Of a stretch of DNA of 50,542 bases, positions 1 through 8,628 are shown piece by piece. Origin of the DNA: an uncultured Prevotella sp. (GTDB lineage Bacteria; Bacteroidota; Bacteroidia; Bacteroidales; Bacteroidaceae); assembly GCA_946548065.1 (NCBI GenBank), contig CAMNPM010000016.1, forward strand, positions 1 to 50,542, in the 5' to 3' direction. A model generated the notes under the pieces. That model ran no database searches. It had not been told where the DNA came from and worked only from the letters and a program-made list of their open reading frames with translations. The position numbers and the translations under genes are program-made. Every line of letters begins with the position of its first letter. Position 1 is the stretch's first letter.

Positions 1-43
1 TTAAAACATTGAAGGGCAGAAGTGCATTCTTCACTAAAATAAC

Positions 44-51
44 TACCTTTG
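44..51 (+). promoter_or_regulatory. Promoter -7 element for SRP RNA/tRNA-Thr
   Basis: TACCTTTG matches the Bacteroidota -7 consensus TAnnTTTG and lies about 12 bp before the proposed 5' end of the SRP RNA. No clear -33 element was found at the usual distance. Confidence 0.7.
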
Positions 52-63
52 CAGCCGCAAAAC

Positions 64-162
64 GGGTGAGTCCTGTACGGCCAGCTCCCTCGGAATCCCC
101 CAGGATGGGAACATAGCAAGGGTACTTGGTTGTAGCGGCGCGATGCAGATCGCTGCCCACCC
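64..162 (+). ncRNA. ffs: Signal recognition particle RNA, small bacterial type
   Basis: This is the RNA scaffold of the signal recognition particle; it binds Ffh and helps target membrane and secreted proteins. Seen: GGGTG at 64-68 pairs with CACCC at 158-162, closing one long hairpin. The tip at about 101-121 carries the GGAA loop and the AGCAAGG side typical of the Ffh-binding domain. About 99 nt fits the small SRP RNA without an Alu domain. It has its own promoter and runs without a gap into tRNA-Thr, so its 3' end may be made by RNase P. Confidence 0.8.
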
Positions 163-236
163 GCCTCTTTAGCTCAGTTGGCCAGAGCACGTGATTTGTA
201 ATCTCGGGGTCGTTGGTTCGAATCCGACAAGAGGCT
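163..236 (+). tRNA. tRNA-Thr (anticodon TGT)
   Basis: Cloverleaf read by eye: acceptor arm GCCTCTT at 163-169 pairs with AAGAGGC at 229-235. The D arm is GCTC...GAGC, the anticodon loop TTTGTAA gives anticodon TGT (codon ACA), and the T arm contains GGTTCGAATCC. The anticodon stem has one T-T mismatch in its middle. The tRNA begins at the base after the SRP RNA ends. CCA is not encoded. A rho-independent terminator follows. Confidence 0.93.
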
Positions 237-250
237 CGAAACAGAATGAG

Positions 251-289
251 GGATGCTTGCCAAAACGGCAAGCATCTCTTCTTTTTTTG
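251..289 (+). terminator. Rho-independent terminator after tRNA-Thr
   Basis: GATGCTTGCC (252-261) and GGCAAGCATC (267-276) form a perfect 10-bp stem with a five-base loop, followed by a T-rich tract to 289. Confidence 0.9.
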
Positions 290-304
290 TGCCTTACGCG
301 ATAT

Positions 305-319
305 TGCAACCGGGTTGCA
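305..319 (+). promoter_or_regulatory. Palindromic operator candidate upstream of the metal ATPase
   Basis: TGCAACC-G-GGTTGCA is a perfect dyad 12 bp upstream of the -7 element, covering the expected -33 position. This placement suits a repressor, plausibly a metal sensor, but no regulator gene lies nearby. Confidence 0.45.
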
Positions 320-331
320 GAAACATTGTGA

Positions 332-339
332 TACCTTTG
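332..339 (+). promoter_or_regulatory. Promoter -7 element of the P-type ATPase gene
   Basis: TACCTTTG, 33 bp before the start codon at 373. Confidence 0.7.
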
Positions 340-372
340 CACCCAGAAAACAAGAATTAAAACAGAGAAGTT

Positions 373-2019
373 ATGGCACATGAACATCATCATTGTGAAG
401 GACATTGCGCTTGTGAGCATCATCACGAGCATGGTGAAGGACGCATAAAACTGGTAAAAATCATTGTGGCAGCGATACTGTTGCTGCTGGCTGTATGGGT
501 GGAGCATCAGTTCAGTCTCCCCACGTGGCAGTTGCTGCTGGTTTTCCTTATACCTTATATAATAATAGGTATAGATTCCTTGAAGGAAGCTTGGGAGGGC
601 ATCATTGAGGGTGAACCCTTCAACGAGAACCTGCTGATGGCTGTCGCCACCGTCGGAGCCCTGTGCATCGGCTTCCTGCCTGGGGCAGAAACGGAATTTG
701 CCGAGGCTGTCTTTGTGATGCTCTTCTTCCAGGTGGGCGAGTTGTTTGAGGGTTATGCTGAGGGCAAGAGTCGCGAGAGCATCAGCCATCTGATGGATAT
801 CCGTCCTGATGTGGCGCATGTGGTGACGGATGAGAGTGGGGAAGAGCGGGATGTGCATCCTGAAGCGGTCGGGGTGGGGCAGTCCATCGTTGTTCGTCGG
901 GGCGAGAAGATTCCCTTGGACGGTGTGGTTACGGAGGGCAGCTCTGTGCTGAACACCGTAGCCCTGACGGGCGAGTCGGCACCGCGTGAAGTGCAGAAGG
1001 GCGACGAAGTGTTTTCTGGTTGTATCAATATGGGTGGTCTGCTGCATATACGTACTACCAAGGCCTTCGGCGACAGTACGGTAACCAAGATTCTGGAGTT
1101 GGTGGAGCATGCCGGTGACCATAAGTCAAAGAGCGAGGCTTTCATCACCAGGTTTGCCCGCATCTATACACCTATAGTGGTGTTTGCCGCTATCGCTATT
1201 GCTATAGTTCCTGTGCTGTTGGGCGGCGCGTTCCCCACGTGGCTCTACAGAGCACTTATGTTCCTTGTGGTGTCGTGTCCGTGTGCTTTGGTGCTCAGTG
1301 TTCCCCTGACTTTCTTTGGTGGCATCGGCAGTGCTTCGCGCAAGGGTATCCTTATCAAGGGTGCCAACTTCATGGATGCGTTGACAAAGGTTGGTACGGT
1401 AGTGTTTGACAAAACGGGAACGCTGACTCATGGCCAGGTGTCTGAAGAATCTGTAGTGAGCGGTGACAGTCTGAAGTCTGATGCTGTCAACGCTATGGAG
1501 CAGCTCCGCCTGGCTGGGGTAGAGAAGATGGTGATGCTGTCAGGTGACAGAAAGGAAGCCGTGAAGCGTGTGGCTGACCAGCTTCCGCTGTTGACGGAAT
1601 GGTATGCTGAGTTGTTGCCCCAGGACAAGGTGTCGCTACTGGAGAAGATGATAGCTGAGCGTACCGGGTCGGGCGATGAGGGCAGCCGTCGTCTCGTAGC
1701 CTTTGTGGGCGATGGCATTAATGATGCTCCAGTACTTGCTCGTGCTGATCTGGGTATCGCGATGGGAGCTTTGGGCAGTGATGCCGCCATCGAGGCTGCC
1801 GACGTTGTGCTGATGGATGACCAGCCGTCGAAGATTGCCACAGCCATCGGACTTGCCCGACGCACTCTGTCTATAGCCCGACAGAATGTCTGGTTTGCCA
1901 TAGGGGTGAAGGTAGCGGTGCTCCTGCTGGCCACCTGTGGTGTTGCAACGATGTGGATGGCAGTATTTGCCGATGTGGGTGTGACGGTGCTTGCCGTGCT
2001 TAATGCTATGAGGGCATAA
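373..2019 (+). CDS. P1B-type metal ATPase (Zn/Cd/Pb family) lacking the nucleotide-binding domain
   Basis: This family exports Zn2+, Cd2+ or Pb2+ across the inner membrane using ATP. Seen in the 548 residues: a His/Cys-rich N terminus (residues 3-21), four membrane segments (about 25-128), the actuator motif TGES (199-202), the CPC metal site (302-304), DKTGT with phosphorylation Asp346, GDGIND (446-451) and the ZntA-like last two helices with Lys and Asp. Odd: only 45 residues separate DKTGT from the SGD motif (390-392), where relatives have roughly 90 more that form the ATP-binding N domain with its SEHP motif. The reading frame is intact and the flanking P-domain parts read normally, so this looks like a clean in-frame deletion. 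ATP hydrolysis is doubtful. It could instead be an assembly artefact. Confidence 0.85.
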   Translation: MAHEHHHCEGHCACEHHHEHGEGRIKLVKIIVAAILLLLAVWVEHQFSLPTWQLLLVFLIPYIIIGIDSLKEAWEGIIEGEPFNENLLMAVATVGALCIGFLPGAETEFAEAVFVMLFFQVGELFEGYAEGKSRESISHLMDIRPDVAHVVTDESGEERDVHPEAVGVGQSIVVRRGEKIPLDGVVTEGSSVLNTVALTGESAPREVQKGDEVFSGCINMGGLLHIRTTKAFGDSTVTKILELVEHAGDHKSKSEAFITRFARIYTPIVVFAAIAIAIVPVLLGGAFPTWLYRALMFLVVSCPCALVLSVPLTFFGGIGSASRKGILIKGANFMDALTKVGTVVFDKTGTLTHGQVSEESVVSGDSLKSDAVNAMEQLRLAGVEKMVMLSGDRKEAVKRVADQLPLLTEWYAELLPQDKVSLLEKMIAERTGSGDEGSRRLVAFVGDGINDAPVLARADLGIAMGALGSDAAIEAADVVLMDDQPSKIATAIGLARRTLSIARQNVWFAIGVKVAVLLLATCGVATMWMAVFADVGVTVLAVLNAMRA

Positions 2020-2083
2020 TGGCGATATAAGCTGTGGAAATGTTAAAAACATTTTCATTGTCGTGAAAGTCGATTTTTTTGTC

Positions 2084-2091
2084 TACCTTTG
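2084..2091 (+). promoter_or_regulatory. Promoter -7 element of the nucleotidyltransferase gene
   Basis: TACCTTTG about 39 bp before ATG 2130. Its position rules out a longer reading frame beginning at 2079. Confidence 0.7.
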
Positions 2092-2129
2092 CATTCTGTA
2101 ATGTTAAAATAAACGCTTATTATAAAGTT

Positions 2130-3041
2130 ATGAAACCTACATTGTTCCTTTTAGCAGCAGGCATGGGTAGCCGTTATGGCAGCCTGAAGCAGCTTGACGG
2201 GCTAGGCCCCAACGGTGAGACCATCATGGACTATAGCATCTACGATGCCATACAGGCCGGATTTGGCAAGATAGTATGGGTGATTCGCAAAGACTTTGAA
2301 GAGCAGTTTCGCAAGCAGATACTCTCCAAGTATGAGGACAAGATTCCCTGTGAGCTTTGTTTTCAGGGCTTGGATGCACTGCCTGCTGGTTTTACAGTGC
2401 CTGAGGGACGGCAGAAGCCTTGGGGAACCAACCATGCCGTACTGATGGGCAAGGATGTTATCAAAGAGCCTTTCTGCGTCATCAATTGCGATGATTTTTA
2501 CGGACGCGATGCCTTTATGCAGATAGGAAAGTATCTTTCGGGGCTGAAAGAAGGAAGCCGCAACCAGTATGCTATGGTTGGCTTCCGTGTGTGCAACACT
2601 TTGTCGGAAAACGGTACAGTGGCCAGGGGGATCTGTGCATATAATGACAAGCGTCATCTGACGGATGTGGTGGAGCGCACTGAAATCATGCGTATTGATG
2701 GTGTTATTAAGTATAAGGACGAACAGGGTGAGTGGCAACCGCTGGAGGACAATGTCCCGGTGTCGATGAATATGTGGGGATTTACTCCCGACTATTTCGA
2801 ATACAGCGAAGCCTACTTCAAGGAGTTCCTGGCCGACCCCGCCAATATGCAGAATCTGAAGGCAGAATTCTTTATCCCTCTCATGGTGAACAAGCTGATC
2901 AATGACGGTACAGCTACCTGTGAAGTGCTCGACACCACCTCGAAGTGGTTTGGCGTCACCTATGCTGCCGACCGTCAGGATACGGTAGACCGCATACAAC
3001 GCTTGGTTGACGAGGGGGTATATCCCAACAAGCTGTTCTGA
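2130..3041 (+). CDS. Nucleotidyltransferase family protein (sugar-phosphate NTP transferase fold)
   Basis: 303 residues. The N terminus MKPTLFLLAAGMGSRYG carries the LAAGxGxR nucleotide-binding loop of nucleotidyltransferases that make NDP-sugars. CVINCDDFYG (near residue 115) is the usual metal-binding region, and a G(F/W)TPDYF stretch and a TSKWFGVTYAAD C terminus resemble Bacteroidota members annotated only as nucleotidyltransferase. The sugar substrate cannot be read from sequence. ATG 2130 is chosen because it is the first start downstream of the promoter. The NrnA gene follows after 5 nt, so the two are probably co-transcribed. No signal peptide: cytoplasmic. Confidence 0.85.
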   Translation: MKPTLFLLAAGMGSRYGSLKQLDGLGPNGETIMDYSIYDAIQAGFGKIVWVIRKDFEEQFRKQILSKYEDKIPCELCFQGLDALPAGFTVPEGRQKPWGTNHAVLMGKDVIKEPFCVINCDDFYGRDAFMQIGKYLSGLKEGSRNQYAMVGFRVCNTLSENGTVARGICAYNDKRHLTDVVERTEIMRIDGVIKYKDEQGEWQPLEDNVPVSMNMWGFTPDYFEYSEAYFKEFLADPANMQNLKAEFFIPLMVNKLINDGTATCEVLDTTSKWFGVTYAADRQDTVDRIQRLVDEGVYPNKLF

Positions 3042-3046
3042 GAGAG

Positions 3047-4081
3047 ATGTTGAAACCTATTATGACTGATGAGGAGTGCGCTTTGTTGCGCACTCTCACC
3101 AGTGAAGCTGATACAATTGTTTGTGTGTGTCATACCAATCCCGACGGCGACGCCATAGGCTCGTTGCTGGGTGTGGGTGAGGTGTTGCGCTTTCTGGGCA
3201 AGGATCCATTGTTGGTGGCTCCCGACCAGTGGCCCGACTATCTGCAGTGGATGCCCAACTCCGAGAAGCTGGTGCGCTACGACAAGCATCAGCAGTATGT
3301 GGATACGGTGTTGAAGATAGCCGATTTGATAGTATGCGTCGACTTTAACACCCTGTCGCGTACGGATGCGATGGAGCAAGCCCTGCTTGCTTCGCCGGCT
3401 AAGAAGATACTGATAGACCATCACCTGGACCCCGATGTCGAAGCGGTACTGACTGTCTCGCGGCCACAGATGTCGAGTACCTGCGAGGTGGTGTTCCGGA
3501 TGGTTTGGCAGATGGGGCTTTTCGACGAACTGGGAAAGCACTTCGCCGGACCTATCTATAGTGGCATGATGACGGATACCGGAGGCTTTACCTTCAACTC
3601 CAGCGATCCCGACATCTTTTTCATTATCGGACAGCTGCTGACCAAGCGTATTAATAAGGACAAGATATACCGCTGTGTATATCATAACTATTCGGTTCAC
3701 CGCCTGCGGCTGGTAGGACACGTGCTGTGCAATAGGCTGGTGGTGGATGAGAAGCGTCATGCTGCCTATTATACATTGTGTCGTGACGACCTGAAGACAT
3801 TTCAGTTTGTCAAGGGCGACGCGGAGGGACTGGTGAACATGCCCCTGCAGATAAAAGGTCTGAAACTGAGCATCTCGTTGCGCGAGGATACGGAGCGCGA
3901 CAACTTGGTGTGGGTTAGCTTGAGGTCGGTCGACGACTTCCCCTGCAATGAGGTCGCTGCACGATTCTTCAATGGCGGCGGGCATCTGAATGCCTCAGGA
4001 GGACGCGTCAATGGTACGATGGAGGACGCTGTGCGGCTGGTCAACGAGGCTTTCGATGCCTATGAGGACAGGCTGAAGTAA
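3047..4081 (+). CDS. nrnA: DHH-family phosphoesterase, NrnA-like nanoRNase / pAp phosphatase
   Basis: NrnA-type enzymes degrade very short RNA oligomers to mononucleotides and dephosphorylate pAp. 344 residues with the expected order: NPDGD (31-35), the DHH signature (124-126) in LIDHHLDPD, then the DHHA1 domain ending in NGGGH (309-313) with ASGG. The metal-binding residues of both domains are present. The start is 5 nt after the upstream stop; ATG at 3062 is an alternative. Cytoplasmic; no sign of damage. Confidence 0.9.
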   Translation: MLKPIMTDEECALLRTLTSEADTIVCVCHTNPDGDAIGSLLGVGEVLRFLGKDPLLVAPDQWPDYLQWMPNSEKLVRYDKHQQYVDTVLKIADLIVCVDFNTLSRTDAMEQALLASPAKKILIDHHLDPDVEAVLTVSRPQMSSTCEVVFRMVWQMGLFDELGKHFAGPIYSGMMTDTGGFTFNSSDPDIFFIIGQLLTKRINKDKIYRCVYHNYSVHRLRLVGHVLCNRLVVDEKRHAAYYTLCRDDLKTFQFVKGDAEGLVNMPLQIKGLKLSISLREDTERDNLVWVSLRSVDDFPCNEVAARFFNGGGHLNASGGRVNGTMEDAVRLVNEAFDAYEDRLK

Positions 4082-4143
4082 TAAAAAAACGGTTGTAAGT
4101 ATAAAATTCCCTAAACGGTAACGATAAACTCTAAACTTTTTCG

Positions 4144-4151
4144 TACCTTTG
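4144..4151 (+). promoter_or_regulatory. Promoter -7 element of the DUF4827 lipoprotein gene
   Basis: TACCTTTG 18 bp before ATG 4170. Confidence 0.7.
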
Positions 4152-4169
4152 CAGCCGAATTATTACAAG

Positions 4170-4847
4170 ATGACAATGAAAAGACTGATTTATCCCATAC
4201 TGATGCTTCTGGCAGTGTTGCTCTACGGCAGTTGCCAGAAGTATGAGACCTATGGCGACAAGAAGGCCAAGGAGCGCGAGGCCATTGATAAGTTTATTAC
4301 CAAGCGCGGTATTAAGGTGATAGACGAGGCGACCTTCAAGGCACAGGGTGAGACCACCGATGTGGACGAGAACGAGTTTGTCAAGCTGACTCGCACGGGA
4401 GTATATATGCAGATTGTGCGCGAAGGCTGCGGCTCCATGCTCGAGAGCAACCGCCGCGTAAACCTGCTCTGCCGCTTTTCCGAGTACGACGTGCTGAACG
4501 ATTCGCTGCTGTTGTGCAACAACGAGCAGTATTATTTCTACCACTCAGGACTGGGACAGTATGTGGATGGTACGCAGTATCTCGACAAAATGAGTGTGAT
4601 GCGTAATGGAACCACCATCACCGGAAGCTTTGTCGAGGGACTGATGCTGATGTTCCACTCCAGTTCGTCGGCAGTGCCTGCAGGATGGCTCGTACCCTTG
4701 AACTATATCAGTGTGGGGCGTCCTTCGGATTCAAGCCAGGAGATAGCTAAGGTGAATCTTATCGTTCCTCATTCGCAAGGTACGGCGGACGCTTCGTCAA
4801 ACGTTATGCCTTTCTATTACGAGATAACCTATGTCCGCGAGCAATGA
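4170..4847 (+). CDS. Predicted lipoprotein, DUF4827 family
   Basis: 225 residues. The N terminus MTMKRLIYPILMLLAVLLYG ends in a lipobox with Cys22 (YGSC), so it should be lipidated and exported. The rest is mixed alpha/beta with many charged residues. It resembles the Bacteroidota family DUF4827, which I recall as FKBP-like; function unknown. ATG 4170 or 4176 can both serve as start; anything earlier overlaps the promoter. The glmM gene follows after 56 nt with no promoter of its own seen, so the two are probably co-transcribed, a hint only of an envelope role. Confidence 0.75.
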   Translation: MTMKRLIYPILMLLAVLLYGSCQKYETYGDKKAKEREAIDKFITKRGIKVIDEATFKAQGETTDVDENEFVKLTRTGVYMQIVREGCGSMLESNRRVNLLCRFSEYDVLNDSLLLCNNEQYYFYHSGLGQYVDGTQYLDKMSVMRNGTTITGSFVEGLMLMFHSSSSAVPAGWLVPLNYISVGRPSDSSQEIAKVNLIVPHSQGTADASSNVMPFYYEITYVREQ

Positions 4848-4903
4848 CATAGGTGCGGTGGAAAATAGCTATACTAGAATTAATAATAACAGAAGATTAC
4901 AAT

Positions 4904-6301
4904 ATGACACTGATAAAATCAATTTCCGGCATCCGCGGAACTATAGGCGGACGCACGGGCGACACCTTGAATCCGCTGGACATAGTGAAGTTCACCAGCG
5001 CTTATGCTACTTTTATTCCCCGCAAGTCGGGCAAGATAGTCGTAGGGCGTGACGGTCGTATCTCAGGACCTATGGTGCGCGACATCGTCTGCGGCACCCT
5101 TGTAGGTATGGGTTTCGACGTGCTTGATATCGGCTATGCCACAACCCCCACCACCGAGCTGGCTGTACGCATGAGCGGTGCTGACGGAGGCATCATCATT
5201 ACGGCCTCACATAATCCTCGGCAGTGGAATGCCTTGAAGCTCCTCAATAGCGAGGGCGAGTTCCTTACTGCTGCCGATGGACAAAAGGTGCTGCAGTTGG
5301 CTGAGAAGGAAGACTTCTGCTATGCCGAGGTTGACAAACTGGGACATACAATACAAGATTCGACTTTCGACGATCGACACGTCCAGTCAGTACTAGACCT
5401 TAAATTGGTGGATGTAGATGCGGTGCGTCAGTCGCGCTTTACGGTTTGTGTAGACTGCATCAACAGTGTCGGAGGTATTATCCTCCCCAAGCTCTTGGAG
5501 CGTCTGGGCGTAGGCTATAAGCTGCTCAACAGTGAGGTGTCGGGCGACTTCGCTCACAACCCGGAACCACTGGAGAAGAATCTTACTGGCATCATGGACG
5601 AGATGAAGAACGGACATTACGACTTGGGTATCGTTGTTGATCCTGATGTCGACCGCTTAGCTTTTATAAGTGAAGATGGAACCATGTTTGGTGAGGAATA
5701 TACCCTGGTGTCGGTAGCCGACTATGTGCTGTCGCAGTCTGCTGCCAATGGTGGTGCCCTCTGTACCGTATCCAATCTTTCAAGTACCCGTGCATTGCGC
5801 GATGTCACTGAGCATTATGGCGGTACCTATGCTGCCGCTGCTGTGGGCGAGGTCAATGTCACTACAAAGATGAAGGAGGTAGGAGCCGTCATTGGCGGCG
5901 AAGGCAACGGCGGAGTGATTTATCCTGAGAGTCATTATGGTCGCGATGCATTGGTGGGTATTGCCCTCTTCCTCACTTCGTTGGCCAAGAAAGACTGTAA
6001 GGTGAGCCAGCTGCGTCAGCAGTTCCCTGATTATCAGATTGCCAAAAACCGCATTGACCTCACTCCAGATACAGACGTTGATGCCATCTTGGTGAAGGTG
6101 AAGCAGATGTATGCACAAGACCCCACCGCACAGGTCAACGATATTGATGGTGTGAAGATTGACTTTGCCGACCGTTGGGTTCACTTACGCAAGTCGAACA
6201 CCGAGCCTATCATCCGCGTCTATAGTGAGGCTCAGACCATGGAGCAGGCCGACGAGCTGGGCAAGAAGCTGATGAAAGTGGTCTACGATATGCAGGCTTA
6301 G
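4904..6301 (+). CDS. glmM: Phosphoglucosamine mutase
   Basis: Interconverts glucosamine-6-P and glucosamine-1-P on the way to UDP-GlcNAc for peptidoglycan and glycans. 465 residues of the phosphohexomutase fold: N-terminal SISGIRGTIGG, catalytic Ser102 in TASHNP, metal loop DPDVDR (246-251), sugar-binding GEGNGG and the C-terminal phosphate loop RKSNTEP. ATG 4904 gives the canonical N terminus. A terminator follows. The next gene, nagB, is convergent and works on the same metabolite pool. Confidence 0.93.
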   Translation: MTLIKSISGIRGTIGGRTGDTLNPLDIVKFTSAYATFIPRKSGKIVVGRDGRISGPMVRDIVCGTLVGMGFDVLDIGYATTPTTELAVRMSGADGGIIITASHNPRQWNALKLLNSEGEFLTAADGQKVLQLAEKEDFCYAEVDKLGHTIQDSTFDDRHVQSVLDLKLVDVDAVRQSRFTVCVDCINSVGGIILPKLLERLGVGYKLLNSEVSGDFAHNPEPLEKNLTGIMDEMKNGHYDLGIVVDPDVDRLAFISEDGTMFGEEYTLVSVADYVLSQSAANGGALCTVSNLSSTRALRDVTEHYGGTYAAAAVGEVNVTTKMKEVGAVIGGEGNGGVIYPESHYGRDALVGIALFLTSLAKKDCKVSQLRQQFPDYQIAKNRIDLTPDTDVDAILVKVKQMYAQDPTAQVNDIDGVKIDFADRWVHLRKSNTEPIIRVYSEAQTMEQADELGKKLMKVVYDMQA

Positions 6302-6330
6302 AGGTAAAGAAGTAATAAATATAGAGAATA

Positions 6331-6371
6331 AGTAAGAGGTAAGAAAATGCTGCTTACCTCTTACTTTTTTC
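6331..6371 (+). terminator. Terminator after glmM
   Basis: AGTAAGAGGTAAG (6331-6343) and CTTACCTCTTACT (6353-6365) form a 13-bp perfect stem followed by six T. It lies between convergent glmM and nagB and may act in both directions, though the minus-side T tract is weak. Confidence 0.85.
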
Positions 6372-7166
6372 TTACAGAATATTATCCTTCTCGATGTCCT
6401 TGAAATACTTGTAGGTAGCCACTTTCAACTCGTCGGTGGCGGGTTCGTCGGCAACGATGATGCCATGCTGGTGCATCTGCAGCGCAGAGATAGTCCACTC
6501 GTGGGTCACAGCACCCTCGATGGCAGCCTTCAAGGCACGAGCCTTGTGGTGACCATTGACCAGAATCATCACCTCGCGAGCATCCATCACCGTGCCTACA
6601 CCTACGGTAAGAGCCAACTTGGGTACCTTGTTGACATCGTTATCGAAGAAACGGCTGTTGGCAATGATGGTGTCTGTGGTCAGCGTCTTCACACGAGTGC
6701 GGGAGGTGAGCGATGAGTAAGGCTCGTTGAAAGCGATATGTCCGTCAGGGCCGATGCCGCCGATGAAAAGGTCAATGCCTCCGGCTTCCTGAATCATCTC
6801 TTCGTAATGCTGGCATTCGGCAGCCAGATCTTCGGCATTGCCGTTGAGAATGTGAATGTTCTCCTTGGGACAGTCGATATGGTCAAACAGGTTGCGGGCC
6901 ATGAAGGAGTGGTATGACTCAGGATGTTCTACGGGCAGTCCTACGTACTCGTCCATGTTGAAAGTAAGGACGTGCTTAAACGACACCCGTCCCTCTTTGC
7001 AAGCCTTTACCAGACAGGCGTACATGCCTTCGGGCGAAGAGCCAGTTGGCAATCCTAATACAAATGGTCTTTCTTTCGTGGGCTTGAAATTGTTGATTCG
7101 TTCAATAACGTGTTCTGCAGCCCACTGCGACATTTTCTGATAGTCAGATTCGATAATTACTCTCAT
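6372..7166 (-). CDS. nagB: Glucosamine-6-phosphate deaminase
   Basis: Converts glucosamine-6-P to fructose-6-P and ammonia, the last step of amino-sugar catabolism and the reverse of GlmS. 264 residues from [12 protein letters not shown], close to the family length. Key stretches: [12 protein letters not shown] (phosphate binding), FNMDEYVGL with the catalytic Asp, and [13 protein letters not shown] with the catalytic His/Glu. Start chosen at 7166 because it gives the canonical N terminus; an upstream ATG at 7202 lies on the promoter. Divergent from hflX. Confidence 0.94.
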   Translation of the reverse strand: MRVIIESDYQKMSQWAAEHVIERINNFKPTKERPFVLGLPTGSSPEGMYACLVKACKEGRVSFKHVLTFNMDEYVGLPVEHPESYHSFMARNLFDHIDCPKENIHILNGNAEDLAAECQHYEEMIQEAGGIDLFIGGIGPDGHIAFNEPYSSLTSRTRVKTLTTDTIIANSRFFDNDVNKVPKLALTVGVGTVMDAREVMILVNGHHKARALKAAIEGAVTHEWTISALQMHQHGIIVADEPATDELKVATYKYFKDIEKDNIL

Positions 7167-7199
7167 AAGTCTTCTATTTAATGTGTCAAAAATCGTGTG

Positions 7200-7207
7200 C
7201 AAAGGTA
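7200..7207 (-). promoter_or_regulatory. Promoter -7 element of nagB
   Basis: Minus-strand TACCTTTG about 34 bp before the nagB start, paired back-to-back with the hflX promoter. Confidence 0.7.
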
Positions 7208-7250
7208 CGAAATTTCTCTAAATAATAAATAAGTATTAAATATTTTTTTG

Positions 7251-7258
7251 TACCTTTG
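7251..7258 (+). promoter_or_regulatory. Promoter -7 element of hflX
   Basis: TACCTTTG 20 bp before ATG 7279, in a strongly A/T-rich stretch. Confidence 0.7.
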
Positions 7259-7278
7259 CCGCCATATTATTTAATAGA

Positions 7279-8586
7279 ATGAAAGAATTTGTAATTTCGG
7301 AGGTCAAAGCAGAGACTGCGGTGCTGGTGGGACTCATTACCCCCCAGCAGGACGAGGTGAAGACGAAAGAGTACCTCGACGAACTTGAATTTCTTGCCGA
7401 TACGGCAGGTGCCGTCACCGTCAGGCGTTTTACGCAACGGGTGCAGGGACCCAGTCAGGTGACTTATGTGGGTAAAGGTAAGCTGGAGGAAATCAGGCAG
7501 TATATAGTGAGTCAGGAAGAGTTGTGCGACCATTGGGATGGTGAGGGCGAGGAACCTCAGCCAGTCGGTATGGTCATCTTCGACGACGAGCTCTCCGCCA
7601 AGCAGATTCGCAACATCGAGCATGAGCTGAAGGTGAAGATACTCGACCGTACCTCGCTGATACTGGATATTTTTGCAATGCGAGCCCAGACAGCCGAAGC
7701 CAAGACTCAAGTAGAGCTGGCTCAGTATCGCTATATGCTGCCCCGTCTGCAACGCTTGTGGACTCACTTGGAGCGTCAGGGCGGCGGTTCTGGTTCTGGT
7801 GGCGGAAAGGGGAGTGTGGGCCTGCGCGGTCCAGGTGAGACCCAGCTGGAGATGGACCAGCGTATCATCCGGCAGCGCATATCGCTGTTGAAAGAGCGTT
7901 TGGTGGAGATTGACAAGCAGAAAAACACCCAGCGTAAGAATCGTGGACGACTGATCCGTGTGGCGCTGGTGGGATATACCAATGTGGGTAAGTCGACGAT
8001 GATGAACCTGTTGGCCAAGAGTGATGTGTTTGCCGAGAACAAGCTCTTTGCTACGCTGGATACCACAGTCCGCAAGATGGTTATCGACAACCTGCCTTTC
8101 CTGTTGGCTGATACGGTAGGATTCATCCGCAAACTGCCTACCGACCTGGTCGACTCGTTCAAGTCAACACTCGACGAGGTGCGTGAGGCCGACCTGTTGG
8201 TGCATGTGGTAGATATTTCACATCCTGATTTCGAAGAACAGATCAGGGTGGTAGAGAAGACGCTGGCCGACCTCGGATGTGCTGACAAACCTGTGATGCT
8301 GGTATTCAACAAGATTGATGCCTACACCTGGACTCCACAGGACGAGGACGATTTGACCGAACCTACGAAAGAAAATGTATCCTTGGACGATTTGAAGCGC
8401 ACGTGGATGGCTAAAACCGAAGAGTTAAGCAGACAGAGCGAGGGTTTTGTACCCACCCCCCTGTTTATCTCTGCCCGTCAGCGTGAAAACATCGACGAGC
8501 TGCGTGAGGTGCTGTACAAGAAGGTGCGCGAGCTGCATGTACAGAAGTATCCATATAACGACTTCCTATATCCGGTAGAAGAATAG
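7279..8586 (+). CDS. hflX: GTPase HflX
   Basis: Ribosome-associated GTPase that splits stalled or stressed 70S ribosomes. 435 residues. N-terminal HflX domain with VTYVGKGKLEEI, a Gly-rich linker (GGGSGSGGGKGSVGLRGPGETQLE) and then the G domain: P-loop GYTNVGKST (232-240), G2 region with LDTT, G3 DTVGF, G4 NKID. Length matches the family. The following gene starts 42 nt downstream without a clear promoter, so read-through is likely. Confidence 0.94.
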   Translation: MKEFVISEVKAETAVLVGLITPQQDEVKTKEYLDELEFLADTAGAVTVRRFTQRVQGPSQVTYVGKGKLEEIRQYIVSQEELCDHWDGEGEEPQPVGMVIFDDELSAKQIRNIEHELKVKILDRTSLILDIFAMRAQTAEAKTQVELAQYRYMLPRLQRLWTHLERQGGGSGSGGGKGSVGLRGPGETQLEMDQRIIRQRISLLKERLVEIDKQKNTQRKNRGRLIRVALVGYTNVGKSTMMNLLAKSDVFAENKLFATLDTTVRKMVIDNLPFLLADTVGFIRKLPTDLVDSFKSTLDEVREADLLVHVVDISHPDFEEQIRVVEKTLADLGCADKPVMLVFNKIDAYTWTPQDEDDLTEPTKENVSLDDLKRTWMAKTEELSRQSEGFVPTPLFISARQRENIDELREVLYKKVRELHVQKYPYNDFLYPVEE

Positions 8587-8628
8587 AAATTAATTATTTG
8601 AACCAAAACACTATAAGACTTTTTACTT

